A stretch of DNA of 12,828 nt from JAGTRB01 sp037439685 (lineage in GTDB: Archaea; Thermoproteota; Bathyarchaeia; TCS64). The notes beneath the pieces are model-generated. The model had not been told where the DNA came from. It did no database searches and worked only from the letters and a program-made list of their open reading frames with translations. Location of the stretch: positions 1 to 12,828 of the forward strand of contig JBBIVO010000045.1 of the NCBI GenBank assembly GCA_037439685.1. The letters are read 5' to 3'. Numbering within the stretch: the first letter of the stretch is position 1; the number at the start of each line of letters is the position of its first letter. Of the stretch, positions 6,320 to 12,828 are shown one piece after another. The position numbers and the translations under genes were made by a program.

Positions 6320-7588
6320 TCAATCGGTGTTTATACTTTTATTTATATCTCCTTCTTCTCTTCTCGGCTCCTCAACGCCTAGCCAGAAGATTATGGCTCC
6401 GATCAATCCGATAATACCGGATAGGTGGAATGGTGCTTGCCTTGATACGTTGTCCCACAGCCAGCCGCCTAGGATCGATGAGGGGGCTCCGAAGATGGCG
6501 GTTATCGTGCTCATGGCTCCGAAGGCTGTTGCCCTTCTATCTTGGGGGACTATATCGGCGATTAATGCGTTCCAGCTCGGCCCCCCCGTGTACATTCCTC
6601 CTCCTCCCAGGGCTAGGCCGACGCCGTTGAAGGAGCGTATTACCAGGTAGCTCTCGAAGTTGAAGGCGGCGGTCATGAGCCATTGGGTCATCGGCGTGGT
6701 CAGTCGGCTGAGCATTATGTTGCCCTTCCTCCCATACCTATCGGAGAGCATGCCCCCTGGAAGTGCAAGGGTGGATGATATAAGCCCTACGAGGCTCTGG
6801 ACAAGGCCCAGCTGGGTGTTCGTGAGCTTCACCACCTCTAGGGCGTAGAGGTTCGTGAAGTCCATGACGAGACGTATGGATACGCTCCCTAGGAGGCTGA
6901 CGATCATCATGACCTTAATGCTGGGAGGGAACTCCCTCATCATATGGGTATCTAGGCGCATCGATCTCCTTCTCATAACCTTGGACTTCAGGGTCTCCTC
7001 CGTATATCTCCACCTTATGAATACCATCAGGAAGCATACTGCGACTTGGAGAAATAGAAATGTCTTAACCCCCTCTACATAGCCATACCTGTCCATGACC
7101 AGGCCTCCTATTATTGGGCTGAAGGCCTGGGGCAGGCTTGTTATCATCGAGTATGCTCCATACCCGGCGCCTCGCCTCCTCTCGGGCATCGAGTCGGCGA
7201 CTATGGAGGTGAAGGCCGGCATGTAGAGGCTCGCAATCCCATTGAAGACCGCGCCTAGGATTATCCACTCCCAGCTGGGGGCCAACAGGTAGATGAGAGG
7301 GGAGAAGACCCTCAGGAGGGTTCCCCAGACGATGATCCTCTTCCTCCCATATCTGTCGGCTAAGATGCCTCCGGGGAGTTGGAAGATCATGTTCTCAGCC
7401 GTGGTGATAGAGGATACCAGTCCGATGGCTATGGCCGTGGCTCCCAAGTTGTCCTTCATGTACTTGGGCCAGAAGGGGTTCCACCCCATCTGCACAAGGC
7501 TGTAGAGGCTGGTCGTCAGAGATATAGATAAAATATTCCTGTTGCCAAGCACATCTTTTATCAGATTCGAATATTCCTTTATATTCAT
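6320..7588 (-). CDS. MFS transporter, 12 transmembrane segments
   Basis: A 422-residue integral membrane protein of the major facilitator superfamily. Hydrophobic segments are spaced as two six-helix halves with a charged central loop at about 193-222. Motif A appears in both halves, GGILADRYGRKR (73-84) and GGMLSDRYGRKGN (278-290), in the cytoplasmic loops after helices 2 and 8, which confirms the pseudo-symmetric fold. A motif related to the helix 4-5 region follows at 135-160 (PERRRGAGYGAYSM; second-half equivalent QDRRATAFGAMS, 349-360). The family moves small solutes or drugs by uniport, symport or antiport; the substrate cannot be predicted. ATG 7588 is preceded only by a weak RBS (GTGGAT), and no clear TATA box is seen. 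It lies 137 bases after porB on the same strand, so read-through from the por operon is possible. Export or uptake of an organic acid would fit but is speculation. Confidence 0.9.
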   Translation of the reverse strand: MNIKEYSNLIKDVLGNRNILSISLTTSLYSLVQMGWNPFWPKYMKDNLGATAIAIGLVSSITTAENMIFQLPGGILADRYGRKRIIVWGTLLRVFSPLIYLLAPSWEWIILGAVFNGIASLYMPAFTSIVADSMPERRRGAGYGAYSMITSLPQAFSPIIGGLVMDRYGYVEGVKTFLFLQVAVCFLMVFIRWRYTEETLKSKVMRRRSMRLDTHMMREFPPSIKVMMIVSLLGSVSIRLVMDFTNLYALEVVKLTNTQLGLVQSLVGLISSTLALPGGMLSDRYGRKGNIMLSRLTTPMTQWLMTAAFNFESYLVIRSFNGVGLALGGGGMYTGGPSWNALIADIVPQDRRATAFGAMSTITAIFGAPSSILGGWLWDNVSRQAPFHLSGIIGLIGAIIFWLGVEEPRREEGDINKSINTD

Positions 7589-7704
7589 ATCAATCCACTT
7601 AAATCACGTTGCTTGTAATGTTTTTCTTCATCACCTGTTTTATGGTTACCCTTATTCACCTCCACGTTGAAACCATTGGAGGTAGCTTTAATCCTATGGA
7701 AATT

Positions 7705-7725
7705 TAGATTAAAAATATTGGAACT
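7705..7725 (-). terminator. Possible weak terminator after porB
   Basis: Just after the porB stop the minus strand has a short T tract (ATTTTTAAT, about 7709-7717), a typical but weak archaeal termination signal. There is no hairpin. It may end part of the por transcripts before the MFS gene. Confidence 0.25.
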
Positions 7726-8619
7726 CTAAAAGAGGATTTCGCCACTCTCATCCAGCTTGAGCAATATCTCCCAGTACCCTTTGACGCTCCTCTGTATCTC
7801 CTCGATCTCCTCCTCTGAAAGGTGTCTGAATCTTCCCTGGAACTTCAGATACTCGCTTACTGGCTTTAGCTCCCTGGGCTTATAGTTTAACCTGAACTTC
7901 CTCCCATCCATCACCTCATAGAGGGGCCAGATGCCTGTCTGGACGGCTATACGGGCTACCTCTATAGACTTACTTGGGTCGAACCCCCATCCCGTGGGGC
8001 ATGGGCTGTGGATGTCTAGAAACTTGAATCCCCTTATCCCCTTCCCGTACTGGACCTTTGCTATGAGGTCTGTTGGGAAGGCTATGGATGCTGTGGCGAC
8101 GTATGGAACCCCGTGCATTGCGAAGATCATGGGCGTATTCTTCCTAGGGTTAGGCTTGCCCCTGCTCATCGGCCCCACGGGCGTCGTCGTGGTTCTGGCG
8201 TATAGGGGGGTGGCTCCACTCACCTGACCACCCGTGTTCATGTATGCCTCGTTGTTCTTGCATATGATGAAGACGTTCTCATTTCTGACAGCGGCGCCAG
8301 ATATCGACTGGAATCCGATGTCGTATACGCCCCCGTCGCCGTAGAATCCTACTACCTGTACATCCTCCCTCCCTATCGCCTTCAGCCCCCTCCATGTGCC
8401 GGTGACATGGTCCCCCCCGGCCTCGAACTCTCCCCCAGACATGGGGGTTCTTGTGACATTGTCAGGGCATGCGGGGATGCTATGCCTAATCGTGTTCGGC
8501 CCAAGCGCCTTGAAGGCCAGCCTCGCCGCTAGGGCCGCCCCGCACCCCTGGCATGCGCTTCCAGGGGTTATGACCAGCTCCTCTAGGGGGATATCCCTCA
8601 TGGTTATCCTCTCGCTCAT
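7726..8619 (-). CDS. porB: Pyruvate/2-oxoacid:ferredoxin oxidoreductase, beta subunit
   Basis: The 297-residue thiamine-diphosphate-binding subunit of the archaeal four-domain oxidoreductase that converts a 2-oxo acid plus CoA to acyl-CoA, CO2 and reduced ferredoxin. CQGCG (23-27), Cys51 (CPDNVTRTP) and Cys207 (CPTGWGF) supply the four cysteines of the proximal [4Fe-4S] cluster. GDGG (94-97) with NNEAYMNTGGQVSGATP (122-138) is the TPP/Mg site. TTTTPVG (143-149) and HGVPYVATASIA (169-180) are conserved in pyruvate-type enzymes, and IHSPCPTGW (203-211) follows the pyruvate-type pattern. The ATG at 8619 overlaps the end of porA by four bases (ATGA), with GGGAGGTGGAG as a strong RBS, so it is translationally coupled. 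It is the last por gene. Pyruvate is the likeliest substrate. Confidence 0.95.
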   Translation of the reverse strand: MSERITMRDIPLEELVITPGSACQGCGAALAARLAFKALGPNTIRHSIPACPDNVTRTPMSGGEFEAGGDHVTGTWRGLKAIGREDVQVVGFYGDGGVYDIGFQSISGAAVRNENVFIICKNNEAYMNTGGQVSGATPLYARTTTTPVGPMSRGKPNPRKNTPMIFAMHGVPYVATASIAFPTDLIAKVQYGKGIRGFKFLDIHSPCPTGWGFDPSKSIEVARIAVQTGIWPLYEVMDGRKFRLNYKPRELKPVSEYLKFQGRFRHLSEEEIEEIQRSVKGYWEILLKLDESGEILF

Positions 8620-9830
8620 CTCTCTCCACCTCCCAATTTAGCCCACTCAACTATGGGTTCCACCCTCTCCCCTCTCGCAGCCTTCAGGGTCTTCTCCGCC
8701 ATCTTCTCTATATCTCCCACCCTAACCTCTGCCCCGGAGAGGCCCGCATAGAAGCCTAGGATCCTTGGCCTCTCATCGAGGTCGTAGAGGGCCCTCCTCA
8801 ACTCTCCGAAGCCGGCGCCCCCCAGCCCCAGGCAGACGTTTCGGTCTATCATCCCTATGGCCCTGATCCTCCTCCCCAACTCCTGGAAGTCCTCAGTCGG
8901 GAAGGGGAGGAAGGTCTTGAGCTTCACCAATCCTACGGGTTTCCCGTCATCCCTCATCCTGTCTATCGCCACCCTTGCAGTGCTCGCGATGGTTCCCATC
9001 GCCACCAGAACCGCCTCCGCATCTTCGGTCTTATACTCCTCCACCAGGCCGTTCCCATATCTCCTCCCAAACCTTCTTCCAAACTCCTCGTTCACCTCCT
9101 TTATGACCTCCTTAGAGTTTAAGATGGCCTCGTGGTGGGTTCTCCAGGCGGCCTGGGGGTCGCCCCCAGCCGACATGAAGCCTCCCATTGCACCTCCCCC
9201 CCTCCTCATCTGGCTTTCCCACTTCTCTGGCAGGATGTTGGGGATGGGCTCGTTGGGTGGGAGGAACTCGTCGACTAAGGCCTGGTCCGGTATCTCAACG
9301 GGCTCCGCGGTGTATGAGAGGATGTAGCCGTCGTATCCTATGGCTATGGGAAGCCTCACACGCTTGTCCTCCGCGGTTCTGTAGGCCATGATGACGCTGT
9401 CTAGAACCTCCTGGTTGTTCTCGCAGTACCACTGGATCCATCCCGTCCAGAGCTGGGACATGAGGTCTGTGTGGTCGGGCTGCATCCCCTTGTTCCCCCT
9501 GTGAACCGTCGCCATCACCACGGGGAGCCTGCCGCTGGAGGTTCCATGCATGGGGTGGTGCATGTACAGCTGGCCCGGCCCTGAGGTGCAGACGAAGGTG
9601 CGGGCGCCAACCCTCGATGCGGCCTTGACTATGGCTTGGGTTGAGAGTTCCCCCTCTGCGTTGACCAGCTCGCACATCAGCTCCCCCTTGGCTATGAACT
9701 CGGCTATGTACTCACCAATCGTCGTCTGGGGGGTGACGGGATATATGGAGGCCACCTGAACCCTTGAGAGCTTGACGCCCCAGGCGCAGGCCTTGTTCCC
9801 CGTCATCACCTCGAAGCTCTTTTGCTCCAT
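8616..9830 (-). CDS. porA: Pyruvate/2-oxoacid:ferredoxin oxidoreductase, alpha subunit (divergent)
   Basis: A 404-residue alpha subunit. IYPVTPQT (29-36) is the substrate/TPP-contact motif, NAEGELS (57-63) corresponds to the usual VESEHS with the cofactor-activating glutamate retained, and GARTFVCTSGPG (75-86) follows. SGRLPVVM (99-106) keeps the arginine. TGWIQWYCENNQE (129-141) is close to the usual DTGWIQFYAENNQE but lacks the leading Asp. The region HRGNKGMQPDHTDLMSQ (110-126) departs from the common form. The C-terminal transketolase-like domain starts near 265 and includes LKTFLPFP (304-311) and DRNVCLG (329-335). The ATG at 9830 is one base after the porGD stop, and its RBS GGGAGGAGAT lies inside the last codons of porGD. 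It pairs with porB in one complex. The family is certain; the exact 2-oxo acid is less so given the changed motifs. Confidence 0.93.
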   Translation of the reverse strand: MEQKSFEVMTGNKACAWGVKLSRVQVASIYPVTPQTTIGEYIAEFIAKGELMCELVNAEGELSTQAIVKAASRVGARTFVCTSGPGQLYMHHPMHGTSSGRLPVVMATVHRGNKGMQPDHTDLMSQLWTGWIQWYCENNQEVLDSVIMAYRTAEDKRVRLPIAIGYDGYILSYTAEPVEIPDQALVDEFLPPNEPIPNILPEKWESQMRRGGGAMGGFMSAGGDPQAAWRTHHEAILNSKEVIKEVNEEFGRRFGRRYGNGLVEEYKTEDAEAVLVAMGTIASTARVAIDRMRDDGKPVGLVKLKTFLPFPTEDFQELGRRIRAIGMIDRNVCLGLGGAGFGELRRALYDLDERPRILGFYAGLSGAEVRVGDIEKMAEKTLKAARGERVEPIVEWAKLGGGER

Positions 9831-9831
9831 C

Positions 9832-10650
9832 CTATATCTCCTCCCTCTTGAACTCTATCGCCTTGGTTGGGCACTCGTTGATGCAGATGCCGCACCCCTT
9901 ACACTTTCTGTAATCCACAGTCGGCCTCTCCTCCTCCCATCCTATGGCATTGTCTGGGCAGAAGATCCAGCATATCCTGCATCCCGTGCACTTGTCGTGG
10001 TCCCAGACGGGCCTGAAGGTCCTCCAGCCGGCTGCGCTTCGGATCAGCCCGTAGCCGCTTCCACTCAGCGTCTCCTCCTCATCCTTTCTCGCCTCCCCCT
10101 TTGCCTGGATCGGCGGGGGGGCCCTCTCGAAGGCCCTCTTGACGGCGTTGATATTCATCTCCCCTAGGGATCCCGGGAAGCGGTGGAGGATGGCCTTCTC
10201 TATGGACTCGACCTTTAGGAGGCCTGTGACCTTGCTGAAGGCTCCTAGGATGGCCGTGTTCGTGATGGGGCGTCTAAGGGTCTCTAGGGCTATTGCCGTG
10301 GCGTCGATCGTTGAGACCCTGAAGTCTCCGCCCAGTGGAAACCTCTCAGGCGGGTGTGGATAGTTGGCTATCACCAGGCCTCCCCTCTTCAGGCCCTCGA
10401 CTATGGCTGGGCGCTGGGCTATGGCTGGGTCTAGAACCACCACGATGTCAGGTTCATGAACCAGATCTCTCTCCCTAACCCTGACCTCGTCGAGGCGGAG
10501 AAAGGCGGTTACCGGGGCGCCTCTACGCTCAGTTCCATACATGGGTATAGCCTGGGCATACTTCCCCTCGTAATATGCAGCCTCGGCTAGGATCTCATTG
10601 GCGGTTACTGCTCCCTGACCTCCCCGGCCATGGAGCCTGATCTCGATCAT
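9832..10650 (-). CDS. porG: Pyruvate/2-oxoacid:ferredoxin oxidoreductase, fused gamma-delta subunit
   Basis: A 272-residue fusion of gamma and delta subunits. Residues 1-175 are the gamma domain, beginning with RLHGRGGQGAVTANEILAEA (5-24), then PMYGTERRGAPVTAF (36-50). After a charged linker (about 178-195), the delta domain carries two four-cysteine ferredoxin motifs: Cys221, 224, 227, 231 and Cys250, 253, 256, 260. Each is followed by the proline typical of [4Fe-4S] binding (CP). These clusters take electrons from the TPP/proximal cluster in porB and pass them to ferredoxin. In many archaea porG and porD are separate genes, so the fusion is a useful lineage marker. It is first in the operon porGD-porA-porB. 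ATG 10650 has GAGGT eight bases upstream and a clear TATA box at 10681-10690. Confidence 0.95.
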   Translation of the reverse strand: MIEIRLHGRGGQGAVTANEILAEAAYYEGKYAQAIPMYGTERRGAPVTAFLRLDEVRVRERDLVHEPDIVVVLDPAIAQRPAIVEGLKRGGLVIANYPHPPERFPLGGDFRVSTIDATAIALETLRRPITNTAILGAFSKVTGLLKVESIEKAILHRFPGSLGEMNINAVKRAFERAPPPIQAKGEARKDEEETLSGSGYGLIRSAAGWRTFRPVWDHDKCTGCRICWIFCPDNAIGWEEERPTVDYRKCKGCGICINECPTKAIEFKREEI

Positions 10651-10657
10651 GAATTTT

Positions 10658-10697
10658 ACCTCAGTATTGCCTCCATCCCTGATTTAAAATCCTTTCC
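10658..10697 (-). promoter_or_regulatory. Promoter and RBS of the por operon
   Basis: Reading the minus strand, GGGGGAAAGG (a BRE-like purine block) is followed by ATTTTAAATC (10681-10690), a good TATA box. A start about 26 bases on falls near 10659, giving a leader of roughly 10 bases beginning at the GAGGT RBS (10658-10662). The left end of the insertion element lies only about 12-20 bases upstream of the BRE. Confidence 0.65.
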
Positions 10698-10700
10698 CCC

Positions 10701-10709
10701 CTCCTTAGC
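10701..10709. repeat. Target-site duplication, left copy
   Basis: CTCCTTAGC directly outside the left inverted repeat matches CTACTTAGC outside the right one at 8 of 9 positions. An 8-base duplication is what IS6-family insertion produces; the extra matched C could belong to either the duplication or the element end. Confidence 0.7.
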
Positions 10710-10731
10710 GGTGCTGTCAAGTTAAGGCTTA
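10710..10731 (+). repeat. Left terminal inverted repeat of the IS
   Basis: GGTGCTGTCAAGTTAAG followed by GCTTA. It pairs with the right end with one mismatch (T/C at position 3) and one extra G. Confidence 0.9.
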
Positions 10732-10758
10732 GCTGGTGGGCCCTGGGTTGATCCCGGG

Positions 10759-11415
10759 GTGTGTGGTTTGGCGGGTTTCTCCGTTCATGATAGGGCTCCG
10801 CTGCCTGTTTTGGCCTACGCCGTGTATCTCCACCTCTCTGGGCTCTCGCTGAGGAGGGAGGATAGGGCCCTGCAGCCCTTCGCAGATGGGAGCCATGAGG
10901 CGGTGGGGCTCTGGATCCACCGGCTCTCCTCCTTGAGCGCGGCCCTGCACCCTGGCAAGGCCCGGGTTGCCGTCGTCGACGAGATGTGCGTCAGGGCCTC
11001 GAGCAGCAGGGCCTGGGCATGGCTCGTGATGGATCCAGGCGTCTTCTGGCTTTCCGTCTCAGCTGGACCAGGAATGGCCTAATCGCGTATGGGTTTCTGA
11101 GGCATTTGATGAAACGCTTTGGGTTGTGGCGGCTGACGGGGCCCCATGGTATCGGTGGGCGTGCTTGGAGCTTGGCCTCCGTGTGGAGCATGGGGACCGC
11201 AGCCTGCTGGAGAGGCTGGATAGGGGGTGGAGCACCGCCTAAAGGACTTCGATATAAGCTTCACCGGGTAAAACCCCAAGACAGCCAGGCTATGGCTCAA
11301 AGCATGGCAGACCTACCACAACTGGGTGAGGTATCATATGAAGCTCGGAGGGCCGCCATGCGGCAGAACCCTGGGGCCAAAGCCTCTTAGAATGCTGAAA
11401 CTCATAAAGGAGTAA
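10759..11415 (+). pseudogene. IS6-family DDE transposase, frameshifted
   Basis: The transposase is spread over three frames. From a GTG at 10759, frame 1 gives AYAVYLHLSGLSLRR (helix-turn-helix start) and VAVVDEMCV (first catalytic Asp), ending near 11045. Frame 3 continues AFRLSWTRNGLIAYGFLRHL to about 11105. Frame 2 gives VVAADGAPWYRWACLELGL (second Asp) to about 11226. Frame 1 resumes at 11227 with VEHRLKDFDISFTG, is stopped by TAA 11269-11271, and continues LWLKAWQTYHNWVRYHM to TAA 11413-11415 at the right inverted repeat. The third catalytic Glu should be in the LLER/VEHRLK segment. Three frameshifts plus a stop make it inactive. Restored length would be about 215 residues, normal for archaeal IS6 transposases. 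Confidence 0.82.
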
Positions 11416-11433
11416 GCTTAACTTGACAGCGCC
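11413..11433 (-). repeat. Right terminal inverted repeat of the IS
   Basis: Read on the minus strand it is GGCGCTGTCAAGTTAAG followed by CTTA, matching the left repeat at 20 positions. It overlaps the stop codon of the broken transposase. Confidence 0.9.
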
Positions 11434-11442
11434 CTACTTAGC
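11434..11442. repeat. Target-site duplication, right copy
   Basis: CTACTTAGC, one base different from the left copy CTCCTTAGC. The single difference suggests the insertion is not very recent, in line with the decayed transposase. Confidence 0.7.
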
Positions 11443-11535
11443 CTTTTCAGAAAAATCATCATATAATAAATTTAGTAATAAATAAGATGGATAAAGCGTC
11501 AAAAAGCTCATGACGTGCTCTTTTCACAAAACCTA

Positions 11536-11567
11536 AATAGATATATAAAGAGGGTCTGTCAAAAGAC
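11536..11567 (+). promoter_or_regulatory. Promoter of the CoA-transferase gene with small palindrome
   Basis: ATATATAAAG (11541-11550) is a strong TATA box placing transcription start near 11571, nine bases before the ATG at 11580. Between TATA and start lies GTCT-N6-AGAC (11554-11567), an imperfect palindrome where a repressor could block the start site. The operator role is a guess from position. Confidence 0.6.
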
Positions 11568-11579
11568 TTAGAAAAGAAG

Positions 11580-12755
11580 ATGAGGGGGATCCTGGAGGAT
11601 ATCAGGGTTCTGGACCTCACTCATGTCTGGTTTGGGCCATGGTCCACCCTTATGCTCGCCGAGCTTGGGGCAGAGGTCATTAAGATCGAGCCCCCTTGGG
11701 GCTCTCTGGAGAGGATTCCAGAGATTGGACCCGTGTATGGGGGTGCCGGCGCCACCTTCCACCACTTCAACCTGAATAAGAAGGACCTGGCCGTCAATCT
11801 CAAACACCCTAAGGGTCAGGAGATCTTCAAGAGGCTGGTTAAAATCTCAGATGTGGTCGTCGAGAACTTCACCCCTGGAACCATGGAGAGGCTTGGCCTA
11901 GGATACGAGGAGCTTAAAAAGATCAGGCCTGACATCATCTACGCCTCCCTCTCGGGCTTCGGCCAGACCGGGCCCTATGCGACTAGACCATCCTTCGCCG
12001 TCATCGCAGAGTCTATAACCGGGTACACCAGAGAGCTGGGAGACCGTGTCGATCCGAGCGGCCCCCCCATAAACCTGGTAGGATACTTCGGCGACCTCGC
12101 CCCTGGAACCATGGCAGCTATGTGCATAATCGCGGCCATCCGCTATCGGGATCGAACGGGGAGGGGGCAGATGATAGATGTGGCGCAGACAGATTGCATG
12201 ATGGCCTACAACACGGGTGTCACAACATATTTTCTTAGTGGGAAGAACGAGGTTGATAGGAGGAAGGAGATGGAGGAGCTCAGGAGGAAGGCAGACCACC
12301 TGAGGATAGGGGGTATCATGAAGGTGAGGGATGGATGGATACAGGTGGCAGGGATGAGGGCGAGGGGCATAGACATCCTTAAAGAGAGGCTGGGCGTCGA
12401 GGAGATATCTAAGGAGGCTGTGGAGAGATACGTTGAGAATATGGATAGGGAGGAGGCTGTCAGGTTCTTCGTGGATGCGGGCCTCCCCGTTGCACCCATA
12501 TACTATGCCAGTGAGGCGACGAGAGACCCCCACATCCTCTCCCGCAACCTCTTCGCAGAGGTGGAACACCCAAAGGCTGGAAAACTGAAGGTGTTGAACT
12601 TCCCCGTAAAGCTCTCAGAGACGCCTGGGAGGGTCACATCGGCAGCGCCACTACTTGGACAGCACAATCGGGAGATCGTCATAAACCTCCTAGGATATAC
12701 TGAGGAGGAGCTCTCCCAGCTTGAGATGGAGGGAGTAATCGCATCTGAGAAATAG
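11580..12755 (+). CDS. Family III (CaiB/BaiF) CoA-transferase
   Basis: A 391-residue enzyme of the CaiB/BaiF family, which moves CoA between carboxylic acids through an acyl-Asp intermediate without losing thioester energy. VLDLTHVWFGPWSTLMLAELGA (from 10) and EVIKIEPP (32-39) form the N-terminal Rossmann part. LNLNKKDLAVNLKHPKG-like sequence lies at 64-79, DVVVENFTPGTMERLG at 91-106 and IIYASLSGFGQTGPY at 119-133. GYFGDLAPG (168-176) carries the catalytic Asp172. The second domain includes RGQMIDVAQTD (195-205) and ends with a normal C-terminus. Length is typical. ATG 11580 sits about nine bases after the predicted start site, so the leader is almost absent. It stands alone within the window, divergent from the por operon and separated from it by the IS. 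Substrates cannot be told from sequence. Confidence 0.93.
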   Translation: MRGILEDIRVLDLTHVWFGPWSTLMLAELGAEVIKIEPPWGSLERIPEIGPVYGGAGATFHHFNLNKKDLAVNLKHPKGQEIFKRLVKISDVVVENFTPGTMERLGLGYEELKKIRPDIIYASLSGFGQTGPYATRPSFAVIAESITGYTRELGDRVDPSGPPINLVGYFGDLAPGTMAAMCIIAAIRYRDRTGRGQMIDVAQTDCMMAYNTGVTTYFLSGKNEVDRRKEMEELRRKADHLRIGGIMKVRDGWIQVAGMRARGIDILKERLGVEEISKEAVERYVENMDREEAVRFFVDAGLPVAPIYYASEATRDPHILSRNLFAEVEHPKAGKLKVLNFPVKLSETPGRVTSAAPLLGQHNREIVINLLGYTEEELSQLEMEGVIASEK

Positions 12756-12792
12756 CATAAGATCATCTAGAGAAATATGCTTGAATTAATAC

Positions 12793-12807
12793 AACCATAT
12801 ATTGGTT
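12793..12807. repeat. Short inverted repeat downstream of the CoA-transferase
   Basis: AACCA-TATAT-TGGTT, five-base arms with a five-base loop, 38 bases after the stop codon. It may be a weak hairpin or an operator for the next gene beyond the window, since a TTTAAAT (12814-12820) follows. Only marginally above chance. Confidence 0.25.
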
Positions 12808-12828
12808 CATTTCTTTAAATCACAACCT

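Larger units (their letters stand above)
10710..11433 (+). mobile_element. Degenerate IS6-like insertion sequence
   Basis: A 724-base element bounded by near-perfect terminal inverted repeats (10710-10731 and 11413-11433), each starting GG(T/C)GCTGTCAAGTTAAG, with a near-perfect 8-base flanking duplication. Inside is one transposase gene, badly damaged. Length, GG-starting ends and 8-base duplication match the IS6 family as found in archaea. It separates the por operon from the CoA-transferase gene and, having no intact transposase, is probably immobile unless helped in trans. Confidence 0.85.

Noticed and set aside
7585..7728. The porB frame stays open for 46 codons past its TAG, ending in a TGA that overlaps the MFS start
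   Set aside because: It looked like stop read-through or a small coupling ORF, but PorB already has a normal C-terminus, the extension is K/N/H-rich with no motif, and a run of this length is not rare by chance.
10986..11390. 134-codon plus-strand ORF inside the IS
   Set aside because: Only its N-terminal part (about 11046-11105) is a true transposase frame; the rest is out of frame, so it is a product of frameshifts and not a gene.
11898..12569. 223-codon minus-strand ORF opposite the CoA-transferase
   Set aside because: Antisense shadow of a well-conserved gene, with low-complexity H/P/L-rich product and no recognisable motif.
1..12828. CRISPR arrays, tRNA and rRNA genes
   Set aside because: No evenly spaced direct repeats, no T-loop consensus and no rRNA-like sequence were seen on either strand.

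Overview
The window looks like a piece of a thermophilic archaeal genome, most likely Thermoproteota or a deep relative such as a Korarchaeia- or Bathyarchaeia-type lineage. Three things point that way. Arginine is written almost entirely as AGG/AGA. TATA-like boxes sit about 26 bases before predicted transcript starts, giving leaderless or very short-leader messages. The pyruvate:ferredoxin oxidoreductase is of the multi-subunit archaeal type. The phylum is inference; no rRNA or tRNA gene is present to fix it.

Layout from left to right. (1) A minus-strand cluster, 2129 down to the left edge: a nitroreductase-family protein with a long N-terminal extension, an ATC-hydrolase-like (PF14196-type) protein overlapping it by 11 bases, and an M20 amidohydrolase cut by the window edge. 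(2) An AT-rich gap of about 0.8 kb with a GC-richer island holding two tiny overlapping ORFs. (3) A plus-strand pair, 2940-5412: a class-III PLP aminotransferase with a four-cysteine insertion, then a DmpA/S58-type self-cleaving aminopeptidase. (4) An AT-rich gap of about 0.9 kb with what look like decayed coding fragments and an inverted repeat. (5) A minus-strand block, 10650 down to 6320: porGD (fused gamma-delta), porA and porB, tightly coupled, followed after 137 bases by an MFS transporter. (6) A degenerate IS6-like insertion sequence, 10710-11433, with 21-22 base terminal inverted repeats, a near-perfect 8-base target duplication and a transposase broken by three frameshifts and a stop. 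(7) A plus-strand family III (CaiB/BaiF) CoA-transferase with its own strong TATA box.

The intact genes fit peptide and amino-acid fermentation. Peptidase and amidohydrolase steps would free amino acids, the aminotransferase would give 2-oxo acids, the ferredoxin oxidoreductase would turn a 2-oxo acid into acyl-CoA plus reduced ferredoxin, and the CoA-transferase could move CoA among acids. This chain is inference from families and proximity. The two local associations most worth testing are the ATC-hydrolase-like/M20 amidohydrolase/nitroreductase cluster, which resembles the last two steps of bacterial aminothiazoline carboxylate breakdown, and the aminotransferase/S58 peptidase pair, which could handle beta- or D-amino-acid peptides.
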